NCBI GenBank assembly: GCA_018648925.1
Contig: JABGQE010000002.1
Span: 1-26,359 of the forward strand
Length of the DNA: 26,359 nucleotides
Source of the DNA: a bacterium
GTDB lineage: Bacteria > Patescibacteriota > Minisyncoccia > Phycocordibacterales > UBA2163
Direction of reading: 5' to 3'
Each line of letters starts with the position of its first letter. Within the stretch, counting starts at the first letter, position 1. Of the stretch, positions 14,829-20,735 are shown piece after piece. The translations under genes were made by a program, and so were the position numbers. The notes under the pieces are model-generated. The model did not search any database. It saw nothing but the letters and a program-made list of their open reading frames with translations, and was not told the DNA's origin.

Positions 14829-15977
14829 ATGACAACAAAAACTGAAGACTTAGAAGATAAAGTAGAAGAAACAAAAGAAGAAGATTTAATACTACAAAAG
14901 AAGACTGGGAAAAAGGATTCCGTAATGGCGAAGCTATTAAACGATAGCCCTAATCCACCCGAATCAGGAGACCTTGTTGAAGGTCCTGTTATTGGCATTG
15001 AGAAATCAAGTGTATTTATTGATTTACATCCATTCGGAACTGGTATTATTTACGGAAAAGAATTCCTACAAGCATCTGACGTACTTAGGAAAGTAAACCT
15101 TGGCGACAAGGTCGCAGCAAAAGTAGTTGACCGAACTACAAATAAAGATGGTTATATTGAACTATCTCTCAAAGAAGCTCGACAAGCACTTCTTTGGAGT
15201 GAGGCAGAGATTGCTATTGCAAATAAAAGTATTATTGAAGTCCCTGTAAAAGAAGCAAACAAAGGCGGGCTTATACTTGAATGGAAGAGCATACAAGGTT
15301 TCTTGCCTGCATCACAACTTAAAGCAGGTCATTACCCACGAGTAACAGACGGCGACAAAGATAAAATCCTAAACGAATTAAATAAATTAGTAGGTACAAA
15401 ACTTTCAGTATCTATTATCACAGCAGATCCTAAAGAAGGTAAACTTATCTTCTCTGAAAAAGATCCAGAAAAGAAAGAGAAAGAAAAGATTGTAGACAAG
15501 TATGCAGTTGGCGATGAATTAGATGGAGAAGTAACAGGTATCGTTGACTTTGGTATCTTTGTAAAGATTGAGGAGGGGCTTGAAGGGCTTGTGCACATTT
15601 CTGAGATTGAATGGGGTCTAGTAGATGATCCTAAAGCACTCTTCAAAGTAGGAGACAAAACAAAAGTTAAAATTATAGAAATCAAAGACGGTAAGATCTC
15701 ACTTTCTATAAAAGCTATGAAGGAAAACCCTTGGAAGAGCGCGATAGATAAGTATAAAAAAGATGACAGTGTTACTGGCGTTGTAATCAAATACAATAAA
15801 CACGGAGCTCTTGCTTCAATAGAAGAAGGGGTTGCAGGACTAGTACATGTGTCAGAATTTGAAAACGAAGAAGAATTACGCAATACACTTGAACTTGGGA
15901 AGACTTACAATTTCAAGATAGCAGTATTTGAACCAAAAGAACAAAAAATGACGCTTTCGTTTAAGAAAGAAGCTTAA
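14829..15977 (+). CDS. rpsA: Ribosomal protein S1 (four S1 domains)
   Basis: This is the RNA-binding protein that helps load mRNA on the 30S subunit. Its 382 residues give four OB-type S1 domains after an acidic N-terminal tail. They lie at about 46-115 (SGDLVEGPVIGIEKSSVFID), 130-208 (degenerate, GGLILEWKSIQGFLPASQL), 226-296 (VGDELDGEVTGIVDFGIFVK with GLVHISEIEW) and 311-380 (SVTGVVIKYNKHGALASIEE with GLVHVSEF). E. coli S1 has six domains; four is common in Gram-positives and CPR. The 5' gap 14710-14828 contains TTGCAA (14704-14709) 17 bases from TAATAT (14727-14732), a weak promoter candidate that leaves a leader of about 90 bases. A strong terminator follows the gene. Confidence 0.92.
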   Translation: MTTKTEDLEDKVEETKEEDLILQKKTGKKDSVMAKLLNDSPNPPESGDLVEGPVIGIEKSSVFIDLHPFGTGIIYGKEFLQASDVLRKVNLGDKVAAKVVDRTTNKDGYIELSLKEARQALLWSEAEIAIANKSIIEVPVKEANKGGLILEWKSIQGFLPASQLKAGHYPRVTDGDKDKILNELNKLVGTKLSVSIITADPKEGKLIFSEKDPEKKEKEKIVDKYAVGDELDGEVTGIVDFGIFVKIEEGLEGLVHISEIEWGLVDDPKALFKVGDKTKVKIIEIKDGKISLSIKAMKENPWKSAIDKYKKDDSVTGVVIKYNKHGALASIEEGVAGLVHVSEFENEEELRNTLELGKTYNFKIAVFEPKEQKMTLSFKKEA

Positions 15978-16000
15978 CAAGACAAACAAAATACAAAAAT

Positions 16001-16035
16001 AAACAGCTCATCTCACGATGAGCTGTTTATTTTTT
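16001..16035 (+). terminator. Rho-independent terminator of rpsA
   Basis: An 11-bp perfect stem AAACAGCTCAT/ATGAGCTGTTT (16001-16011 with 16018-16028) has a 6-base loop and is followed by A and six T, 24 bases after the rpsA stop. Confidence 0.88.
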
Positions 16036-16040
16036 AATCT

Positions 16041-16061
16041 ATCCAAGGTTCGACCTTGGAT
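16041..16061. repeat. REP-like palindrome, copy 1 (TCG centre)
   Basis: Perfect 9-3-9 inverted repeat: arms ATCCAAGGT/ACCTTGGAT around TCG. It has the same ATCCAAGG core as copies 2-4 but a different inner base and loop. It lies 14 bases past the CDPS stop codon and 5 bases past the rpsA terminator. Confidence 0.85.
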
Positions 16062-16075
16062 TTTATAAGACAATC

Positions 16076-16780
16076 TCAGTTCACATACGCTTCAAGTATA
16101 GCTATTTCATTTGTTACCTTTAGCTTTTCAGCAATTTCTGAGAATAATGTTTTATTACTTAATCCAACTATCAATTTATCTAATTTTGTAAGTCCAGGAT
16201 ATGGAATAAGAGTATAAGTTTTCCATTCGCCATTTTTAAATTGATATTTTGTTCCATTTATAAACACAGGTATTTCGTGGAGTACATATTCTGACAGGCT
16301 CTCTAATCTTACCTCGTCTAAGTTTCTGTCAGGTCTACCTTCTTTTATTATTGAGTAGACGTAATCATGAAATTCTTTATTGTTCTTAAAAGCATCACGA
16401 ACTACTTCTAGCCTGTGTTCATGATACTTAGTCTTACTAACATCTTTCCACCTAGCTATTGTTACTTTACTGGCTTCATCTTTTGGTAGAGTTGAGAGAA
16501 TCTCTTCTATCTTCTTTTGTTTTTCATCAGCCAATCTATAAGCTCTTTTTAAAGCTCTCGCTTTAGACCGACCATCTAATATCTCTATGTTGATTGCATA
16601 AATATCGTCTGCTATTAAAACAAGAACACCATCTTTTGTGTGTTGTAGTGCCCATTCAATATATTTTCTTATATTCTCCTTAGTAAAATATTTGTTTCCA
16701 AGACTGACACCAATCCATATATTGTGTTTTTTGGATTCAACTTCATCTTTTGTTGTGTTTACATATTGTTTAATTCTCAT
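16076..16780 (-). CDS. tRNA-dependent cyclodipeptide synthase (CDPS)
   Basis: CDPSs take amino acids from two aminoacyl-tRNAs by a ping-pong route and release a 2,5-diketopiperazine. The 234 residues match the family's usual size (about 220-250). Seen are GVSLGNKYFTKENI, with Ser26 as the expected nucleophile (Ser37 of AlbC) and Asn29 at the Asn40 position. EYVLHEIPVF gives Tyr165 and Glu169 (AlbC Tyr178/Glu182 in the YxxxExP motif). The late PYPG (Tyr194-Pro195) resembles the Tyr202-Pro203 pair of the XYP subfamily. Having Asn at the first site and YP at the second, it cannot be placed in NYQ or XYP by eye. Lysines and arginines in 70-130 could form the tRNA-binding face. It starts 25 bases after the RAYT stop, and an extended -10 (TGGTATATT) ends 7 bases before the ATG. 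No oxidase, methyltransferase or P450 partner adjoins it. The product is unknown. Confidence 0.87.
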   Translation of the reverse strand: MRIKQYVNTTKDEVESKKHNIWIGVSLGNKYFTKENIRKYIEWALQHTKDGVLVLIADDIYAINIEILDGRSKARALKRAYRLADEKQKKIEEILSTLPKDEASKVTIARWKDVSKTKYHEHRLEVVRDAFKNNKEFHDYVYSIIKEGRPDRNLDEVRLESLSEYVLHEIPVFINGTKYQFKNGEWKTYTLIPYPGLTKLDKLIVGLSNKTLFSEIAEKLKVTNEIAILEAYVN

Positions 16781-16787
16781 ATTCCAA

Positions 16788-16796
16788 AATATACCA
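16788..16796 (-). promoter_or_regulatory. Extended -10 promoter of the CDPS gene
   Basis: On the minus strand, TGG followed by TATATT, with 7 bases to the ATG at 16780, which predicts a leaderless mRNA. A TTAGAA in the arm of palindrome copy 2 lies 15 bases upstream, a suboptimal -35. Confidence 0.45.
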
Positions 16797-16805
16797 TAAT
16801 ATCTA

Positions 16806-17471
16806 TTATTCTAAGGCCTTGCCTTGGATATTATTGAATTCTTCTATGAGTTCCTTGAAATCATTCAATTGAGAAAAGTGTTCTGGAAAAGAATCTTTGC
16901 TAAGAATTAGCTTATCAGACCTATCCCCTAAAAAATAATCGTGATAGCTTGAATACTTATAATCATCTATAAAATTCTTAGCTTTTGTTGGGTTAGAAAT
17001 ACCCTCTTCTTTCCAATTTGAATCAACCAATTTAACAGGATTAAGATGTATGTATGAAAACACCCAATTTAAATATTCATCAGTATCAATATGTTTTGAA
17101 TTGAATTTACTTTCAAACAATGATCCCTTTCTTTCATATTTTTTATTAAAATACATTGAGTATGCTGTTAATAATTTTTGCATAAACAAACTAATACCAC
17201 CCTCTACTCTCTCATATAAAAGAATATGAAAATGATTAGGCATTAAACAATACGCTCCAATATCAACAAGGCTTTCTCCTCTTTCTATCTCATCCAAGGC
17301 CTTGCCTTGGATTAATTTAAATATAATAGATTTACTACTATTACACACAAACAAAAGTTTTATAAACCTTCTTTTATCTGCTTCATCTAAAAAGATAGTG
17401 TTCTTTAATATCCCTCGATTATATATATGATAATGTTCACCTATTACAAAAGGAGTTTTTCTTAAAGACAT
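16806..17471 (-). CDS. REP-associated tyrosine transposase (RAYT, Y1_Tnp family)
   Basis: This 221-residue Y1 HUH single-strand transposase is related to IS200 TnpA and to TnpA_REP. Marks are EHYHIYNRG near the start, the metal-binding HUH in AYCLMPNHFHILLY (His80, His82), the probable nucleophile Tyr104 in TAYSMYFNKKY (Tyr107 is an alternative), KGSLFESKF, and YLNWVFSYIHLNPVK. RAYTs act on REP palindromes as single-stranded hairpins. The gene carries the palindrome twice: once perfectly in the variable linker (IQGKAL, residues 54-59) and once, decayed, at its 3' end (IQGKALE-stop). A TATAAT 8 bases before the ATG predicts a leaderless mRNA, and its -35 is taken from palindrome copy 4. The catalytic motifs look intact. 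Confidence 0.92.
   Translation of the reverse strand: MSLRKTPFVIGEHYHIYNRGILKNTIFLDEADKRRFIKLLFVCNSSKSIIFKLIQGKALDEIERGESLVDIGAYCLMPNHFHILLYERVEGGISLFMQKLLTAYSMYFNKKYERKGSLFESKFNSKHIDTDEYLNWVFSYIHLNPVKLVDSNWKEEGISNPTKAKNFIDDYKYSSYHDYFLGDRSDKLILSKDSFPEHFSQLNDFKELIEEFNNIQGKALE
16810..16829. repeat. REP-like palindrome, copy 2 (one arm decayed)
   Basis: Right arm GCCTTGGAT is intact and the left arm reads TCTAAGGC, with centre CTT. It forms the last codons of the RAYT gene (IQGKALE-stop) and lies 30 bases before the CDPS start codon. Confidence 0.75.
17292..17312. repeat. REP-like palindrome, copy 3, inside the RAYT ORF
   Basis: Perfect 9-3-9 inverted repeat: arms ATCCAAGGC/GCCTTGGAT, centre CTT. 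It is read in frame on the minus strand as IQGKALD within the linker before the HUH motif. Confidence 0.88.
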
Positions 17472-17479
17472 GTAATAAT

Positions 17480-17508
17480 ATTATAGAGGTATATTCTGCA
17501 CATTCCAA
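17480..17508 (-). promoter_or_regulatory. RAYT promoter with -35 taken from the palindrome
   Basis: On the minus strand, TTGGAA (17503-17508), 17 bases, TATAAT (17480-17485), then 8 bases to the ATG. Five of the six -35 bases belong to palindrome copy 4. Confidence 0.6.
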
Positions 17509-17522
17509 GGCAAGGCCTTGGA
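17504..17522. repeat. REP-like palindrome, copy 4
   Basis: Perfect 8-3-8 inverted repeat: arms TCCAAGGC/GCCTTGGA, centre AAG, so it is the reverse orientation of copies 2 and 3. It lies between the RAYT promoter and the 3' end of pth, 6 bases from the pth stop codon. Confidence 0.85.
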
Positions 17523-17528
17523 CAACAA

Positions 17529-18119
17529 TTATCTATTAAACTCATTCATTGCATTAGACCTTCCTTCTTTTATTATCACTTCAAGCGCTTCATTTACTTT
17601 TTTGAATACTTTCTTAAGTATTTCTGTTTCTTTCTTTTTAAAGTCCCCTAATATAAAATCTATTACTTTCTGTTCTGTTTTTATTTTTTTGATTTTCCCA
17701 GATGGTGTCGCAGGTGCAATACCAACCCTTATACGAATAAAATCTTTTGTTTTTATACTACGCACGATAGACTCTATTCCTTTATGCCCACCTGACCCCC
17801 TACCAAATGAGATCTTAATCTTACCAAGTGGCATATCAAGATCATCGTAGATAACAACCAAATTCTCTGCTTTCTTTTTACTTGTAATAAGTGGCTTTAT
17901 AGAAAGTCCCGACTTATTCATAAACCCTTGTGGCAATAAAAGCTCAATTTTTTGCTTTCCTATCTTCCCTTCAGTTACAAAAGCCTTTAATTTTTTATTA
18001 TTTTCAAAAGTAGCAAGTTTATTTTTCTTTGCAAAACTTTCCACAGAAAGAGCGCCCGTGTTGTGCCGAGTGTTTTCGTATTCTTCACCTGGGTTTCCAA
18101 GTCCTACTATGTAAATCAT
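17529..18119 (-). CDS. pth: Peptidyl-tRNA hydrolase
   Basis: It releases tRNA from peptidyl-tRNA that has dropped off ribosomes. The 196-residue protein shows VGLGNPGEEYENTRHNTG with catalytic His19, LLLPQGFMNKSG, the VVIYDDLDMPLGKIKISFGRGSGGHKGIESI block with the catalytic Asp in DDLD, and IRVGI followed by a basic C-terminus. In the GHNG motif the Asn is Lys (GHKG). The ATG at 18119 sits 6 bases after an extended -10 (TGATATAAT), giving a leaderless mRNA. It is divergent from lepB. A REP-like palindrome abuts its 3' end. Confidence 0.95.
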   Translation of the reverse strand: MIYIVGLGNPGEEYENTRHNTGALSVESFAKKNKLATFENNKKLKAFVTEGKIGKQKIELLLPQGFMNKSGLSIKPLITSKKKAENLVVIYDDLDMPLGKIKISFGRGSGGHKGIESIVRSIKTKDFIRIRVGIAPATPSGKIKKIKTEQKVIDFILGDFKKKETEILKKVFKKVNEALEVIIKEGRSNAMNEFNR

Positions 18120-18125
18120 AAAAAG

Positions 18126-18177
18126 ATTATATCACACACTTTTAAATATTGTGTCAAACAGATGTTTCAAGTACAAT
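18126..18177. promoter_or_regulatory. Divergent pth/lepB promoters with overlapping -35 region
   Basis: Toward lepB: TTGTGT (18149-18154), 17 bases, TACAAT (18172-18177), 8 bases to the ATG. Toward pth: extended -10 TGATATAAT (TATAAT at 18126-18131 in reverse), whose -35 position at 17 bases is the same 18149-18154 hexamer read as ACACAA. Both mRNAs are predicted to be leaderless. Confidence 0.6.
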
Positions 18178-18185
18178 GTGTGTAA

Positions 18186-18734
18186 ATGGAACCTAAAAAA
18201 GAAAACTTTTTTAAAGAAGTTCTAAAATTCTCCCTCATTGCGATTCTTATAGTCGCTCCAATACGTATTTTTATTGCACAGCCATTTGTAGTAAGTGGTG
18301 CATCTATGCAACCGAACTTTGACAGTAGCCAATACCTTATAGTTGACCAATTAAGCTATCAGTTTGGTACACCTGAGCGTGGAGAGGTGATTATTTTCAA
18401 ATACCCCAAAGACCCCTCAACTTTTTTCATAAAAAGAGTTATAGGACTCCCAAATGAGACTGTTATTATGGATTCTGGGAATCTTATTATAAAGAACACT
18501 GATTTTCCTGACGGATTTGCCATAGAAGAACCTTATATAAAAGAAGCAACAGAGGATACTTTCATTACAAAATTAGCAGATGATGAATACTTTGTACTCG
18601 GAGACAACCGGAAGCACAGCTCCGACTCAAGAATATGGGGACCTCTCAATGATAAATTTGTTGTTGGGAAAGCTTTTTTGAGATTATTCCCAGTTAATAA
18701 GTTTGACGTACATCCTGGAGATTATAGTAAATAA
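18186..18734 (+). CDS. lepB: Signal peptidase I
   Basis: A membrane serine protease that removes signal peptides from exported proteins, 182 residues. It has one N-terminal membrane helix (about 14-33), then box B VVSGASMQPNF with the catalytic Ser40, box C/D FFIKRVIGLPNE with the catalytic Lys83, and box E YFVLGDNRKHSSDSRIWG. The single anchor and short length fit the Gram-positive/CPR type. Its substrates would include the signal-peptide proteins seen here. The start at 18186 follows a TACAAT by 8 bases. The HisRS-like gene follows 12 bases downstream, so they are probably cotranscribed. Confidence 0.95.
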   Translation: MEPKKENFFKEVLKFSLIAILIVAPIRIFIAQPFVVSGASMQPNFDSSQYLIVDQLSYQFGTPERGEVIIFKYPKDPSTFFIKRVIGLPNETVIMDSGNLIIKNTDFPDGFAIEEPYIKEATEDTFITKLADDEYFVLGDNRKHSSDSRIWGPLNDKFVVGKAFLRLFPVNKFDVHPGDYSK

Positions 18735-18746
18735 TAATAAATACCT

Positions 18747-20003
18747 ATGATACATACAAAGACATTATCTAAATCAAATCCTACAGACTTATTAAAAAGA
18801 GCTATAGGTATTGCATCGTGTTATGGCTTTGACAATATAGATAAAGTAATAACACAAGAAAAAAAATGGACTTCTGATATGAAAGAGAAAAGCGATAAAG
18901 AAGAATTATTAAATACAAAAAAAGCTCCCGTACAAAATGTACGCCAGAAATGCATAAAGCAAAGCACAAAAACTTGCAACACTGACTCAGCTGGTGATGA
19001 AGCTCTTTGTGCACTAAAGACAGCCATTGATAATGGACTCCTACCATGTGAACATCCTCTTTTAATACACCAAAGTAATGTTGTAAATAATTTAAAAGAA
19101 AAGAAGCTACACTTTGGGCTTGTTGCAGTTGGTATGAAGAAAAGCATCGCTGAAGCGCTTATCATAAAGACAGCAACGGCTATACTGGAAGATATGGGTA
19201 TAGATAATATCCAAGTATGTATAAACAGCATCGGGGACAAAGACTCGTCTTCAAAATTTGTAACTGAACTTAATTCATACTTTAGAAAAAACATAAACTC
19301 TGTCCCCTCTCAAATAAGACAAACAATAAAGAAAGATATCTTCAAAGCATATGACCAGCTTCACAGAGGGTATAGTTCGGGCGAAGAAGAGATCCCACAA
19401 CCTATTAAATTCTTGTCAGACAGTAACAGAAAGCACTTGAGTGAAGTACTTGAATATATGGAGACGGGAGACGTGCCCTACGAAATAGATAATTTTCTTG
19501 TAGGAAGTAACGAATGTTATTCTCAAACACTTTTTGAAATACGTCATATGCAAGAATCAGAAGCTGAAGATATTTCTGTGCTTGCAAAGGGTGGTAGGTG
19601 CGACGAACTTGTAAAAAGAATGTTCAATGTTGATATTCCAACTGTTAGTCTTGTATTTGAATTTGAAAAGAAAAATATAAAAGAGAAAGAATTATTTGCA
19701 CTTAAAAGAACTCGTAAACCAAAAGTGTACTTCATACAGCTTGGCCCTGAAGCAAAAAGGCGAAGTCTTCCTATAATCGACATTCTGCGCAAATCAAATA
19801 TTCACACCCAACACTCATTAGATAGTGACAAATTAGCAGACCAGTTGTCTTTTGCACAATACTTTAAAGTCCCGTATGCAATAATAATGGGCCATCGTGA
19901 AGCGCTTGACGGCACTGTAATAGTGCGTGATATGAACACACAATTCCAACATACCGTACTAACAGACGACTTACCTCAATACCTAAAAGATATGCACGTT
20001 TAA
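18747..20003 (+). CDS. Degenerate histidyl-tRNA synthetase-like protein
   Basis: The 418 residues follow a HisRS layout: a class II core, then an HGTP_anticodon domain at the end (about 325-415, KVYFIQLGPEAKRRSLPIIDILR and QLSFAQYFKVPYAIIMGHREALDGTVIVRD). In the core, VAVGMKKSIAEALIIKTATAILEDMGI and CINSIGDKDSSSKFVTELNSYF align with HisRS after motif 2, and KGGRCDELV stands for GGRYDxL. Active-site parts are lost. The motif 2 Arg loop is not seen, and the histidine signature (LVRGLDYYTGTVFE type) reads LVGSNECYSQTLFEI. It is therefore probably not an aminoacylating enzyme. HisZ, the HisRS-like regulator of histidine synthesis, is one alternative, but no his genes are near. It may bind tRNA or have another regulatory role. 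Confidence 0.75.
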   Translation: MIHTKTLSKSNPTDLLKRAIGIASCYGFDNIDKVITQEKKWTSDMKEKSDKEELLNTKKAPVQNVRQKCIKQSTKTCNTDSAGDEALCALKTAIDNGLLPCEHPLLIHQSNVVNNLKEKKLHFGLVAVGMKKSIAEALIIKTATAILEDMGIDNIQVCINSIGDKDSSSKFVTELNSYFRKNINSVPSQIRQTIKKDIFKAYDQLHRGYSSGEEEIPQPIKFLSDSNRKHLSEVLEYMETGDVPYEIDNFLVGSNECYSQTLFEIRHMQESEAEDISVLAKGGRCDELVKRMFNVDIPTVSLVFEFEKKNIKEKELFALKRTRKPKVYFIQLGPEAKRRSLPIIDILRKSNIHTQHSLDSDKLADQLSFAQYFKVPYAIIMGHREALDGTVIVRDMNTQFQHTVLTDDLPQYLKDMHV

Positions 20004-20010
20004 TATAGCA

Positions 20011-20039
20011 TTGTAAATCTATATATTATGTGGTATCTT
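20011..20039 (+). promoter_or_regulatory. Probable rpsU promoter
   Basis: TTGTAA (20011-20016), 17 bases, TATCTT (20034-20039), preceded by TGG (extended -10), with 10 bases to the rpsU ATG. Predicted leader is about 4 bases. Confidence 0.5.
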
Positions 20040-20049
20040 ATATCACTAT

Positions 20050-20301
20050 ATGAGTATAAATGTTCGAGTAGAAAAAAATGACAAAGAAAATACAGCTGGC
20101 CTTCTGAGAAGGTTTACTAAGCGTGTGCGTGGGTCTGGGATACTCTCCAGAGTACGTGGTATCAGATACTATGACAGACAAAAATCAGACTATGTAAAGA
20201 AAAAGAAGACTCTAAAAAGAATCAGCAAAAGAGCAGATCGTGAAGAACAGATAAAACTTGGTAAAATAGTAGAACAAACAGGTAGATTTAGAAGAAGGTA
20301 A
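20050..20301 (+). CDS. rpsU: Ribosomal protein S21
   Basis: A small basic protein of the 30S subunit near the anti-Shine-Dalgarno region. The 83 residues show the bS21 pattern: VRVEKNDKENTAGLLRRFTKRVRGSGILSRVRGIRYYDRQ followed by KSDYVKKKKTLKRI and a basic tail that ends RFRRR. ybeY starts 3 bases after its stop. It is a useful marker because some CPR lineages lack certain ribosomal proteins but this one is kept. Confidence 0.93.
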   Translation: MSINVRVEKNDKENTAGLLRRFTKRVRGSGILSRVRGIRYYDRQKSDYVKKKKTLKRISKRADREEQIKLGKIVEQTGRFRRR

Positions 20302-20304
20302 ACA

Positions 20305-20691
20305 ATGAAAAAATCGGATAATTTTTCAATAACAAATAAAACAAAAAGTAAGCCTAAAAGCTTACTTTTTGTTCGTATAAAAAATGACGTACTTGGCAAA
20401 GATTTTGAACTTAGCCTTGTATTTATAGGGAGTACTAAATCTAGAGCGTTTAATAAAGAATATAGAAAAAAAGACAAGCCCACTAATATCCTGACTTTCC
20501 CTCTCTCAAAAACAGAAGGTGAGATATTCATAACTCCAGAAGTGGCAAAGCGTGACGCTAAGAAATTTGATATGAAAGAGAATGATTTTATAGTGTATTT
20601 ATTCATACACGGACTACTTCACTTGAATGGCCTAAAGCATGGAGACAAAATGGACAAAGAAGAGGAAAAATTAAAGAAAAAGTATATTTAA
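20305..20691 (+). CDS. ybeY: Endoribonuclease YbeY (16S rRNA maturation)
   Basis: A zinc-dependent RNase that acts in 16S rRNA 3'-end maturation and ribosome quality control. The 128-residue protein has RKKDKPTNILTFPLSKTEGEIFITPE (family: RxxDxPTDVLSFP...GDI) and the metal motif HGLLHLNGLKH, in which His102, His106 and His112 fit HxxxHxxxxxH, then KMDKEEEKL. The usual TDVLSF is TNILTF and the usual GYDH is GLKH, so Asp is replaced by Lys before the third His. It is overlapped in function with neighbour rpsU and separated from it by 3 bases. Confidence 0.93.
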   Translation: MKKSDNFSITNKTKSKPKSLLFVRIKNDVLGKDFELSLVFIGSTKSRAFNKEYRKKDKPTNILTFPLSKTEGEIFITPEVAKRDAKKFDMKENDFIVYLFIHGLLHLNGLKHGDKMDKEEEKLKKKYI

Positions 20692-20718
20692 AATTTGGGG
20701 GTTTTGCGTGTTGTGTTG

Positions 20719-20724
20719 TATAAT
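20719..20724 (+). promoter_or_regulatory. -10 box of ftsA
   Basis: A perfect TATAAT, 11 bases before the ftsA ATG. TTGGGG at 20695-20700 is a weak -35 at 18 bases. Predicted leader is about 5 bases. Confidence 0.5.
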
Positions 20725-20735
20725 TATTTCATAAT

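Larger units (their letters stand above)
16041..17522. mobile_element. RAYT-CDPS cassette bounded by REP-like palindromes
   Basis: The interval lies between two core genes (rpsA and pth) and contains a REP-associated tyrosine transposase and a cyclodipeptide synthase in tandem. Related palindromes lie at both ends (16041-16061, 17504-17522), at the junction of the two genes (16810-16829) and inside the transposase (17292-17312). No target-site duplication or IS-type terminal repeats were found, as expected for RAYT/REP systems, which are not classic insertion sequences. That the whole block moves as a unit is inference. Confidence 0.5.

Noticed and set aside
16041..17522. CRISPR array made of the palindromes
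   Set aside because: Only four copies with unequal spacing (about 500, 700 and 200 bases) that lie inside and between genes; no cas genes.
20105..20117. Short palindrome CCTTCTGAGAAGG in rpsU
   Set aside because: It encodes the conserved LLRRF of S21, so it is explained by the protein sequence.
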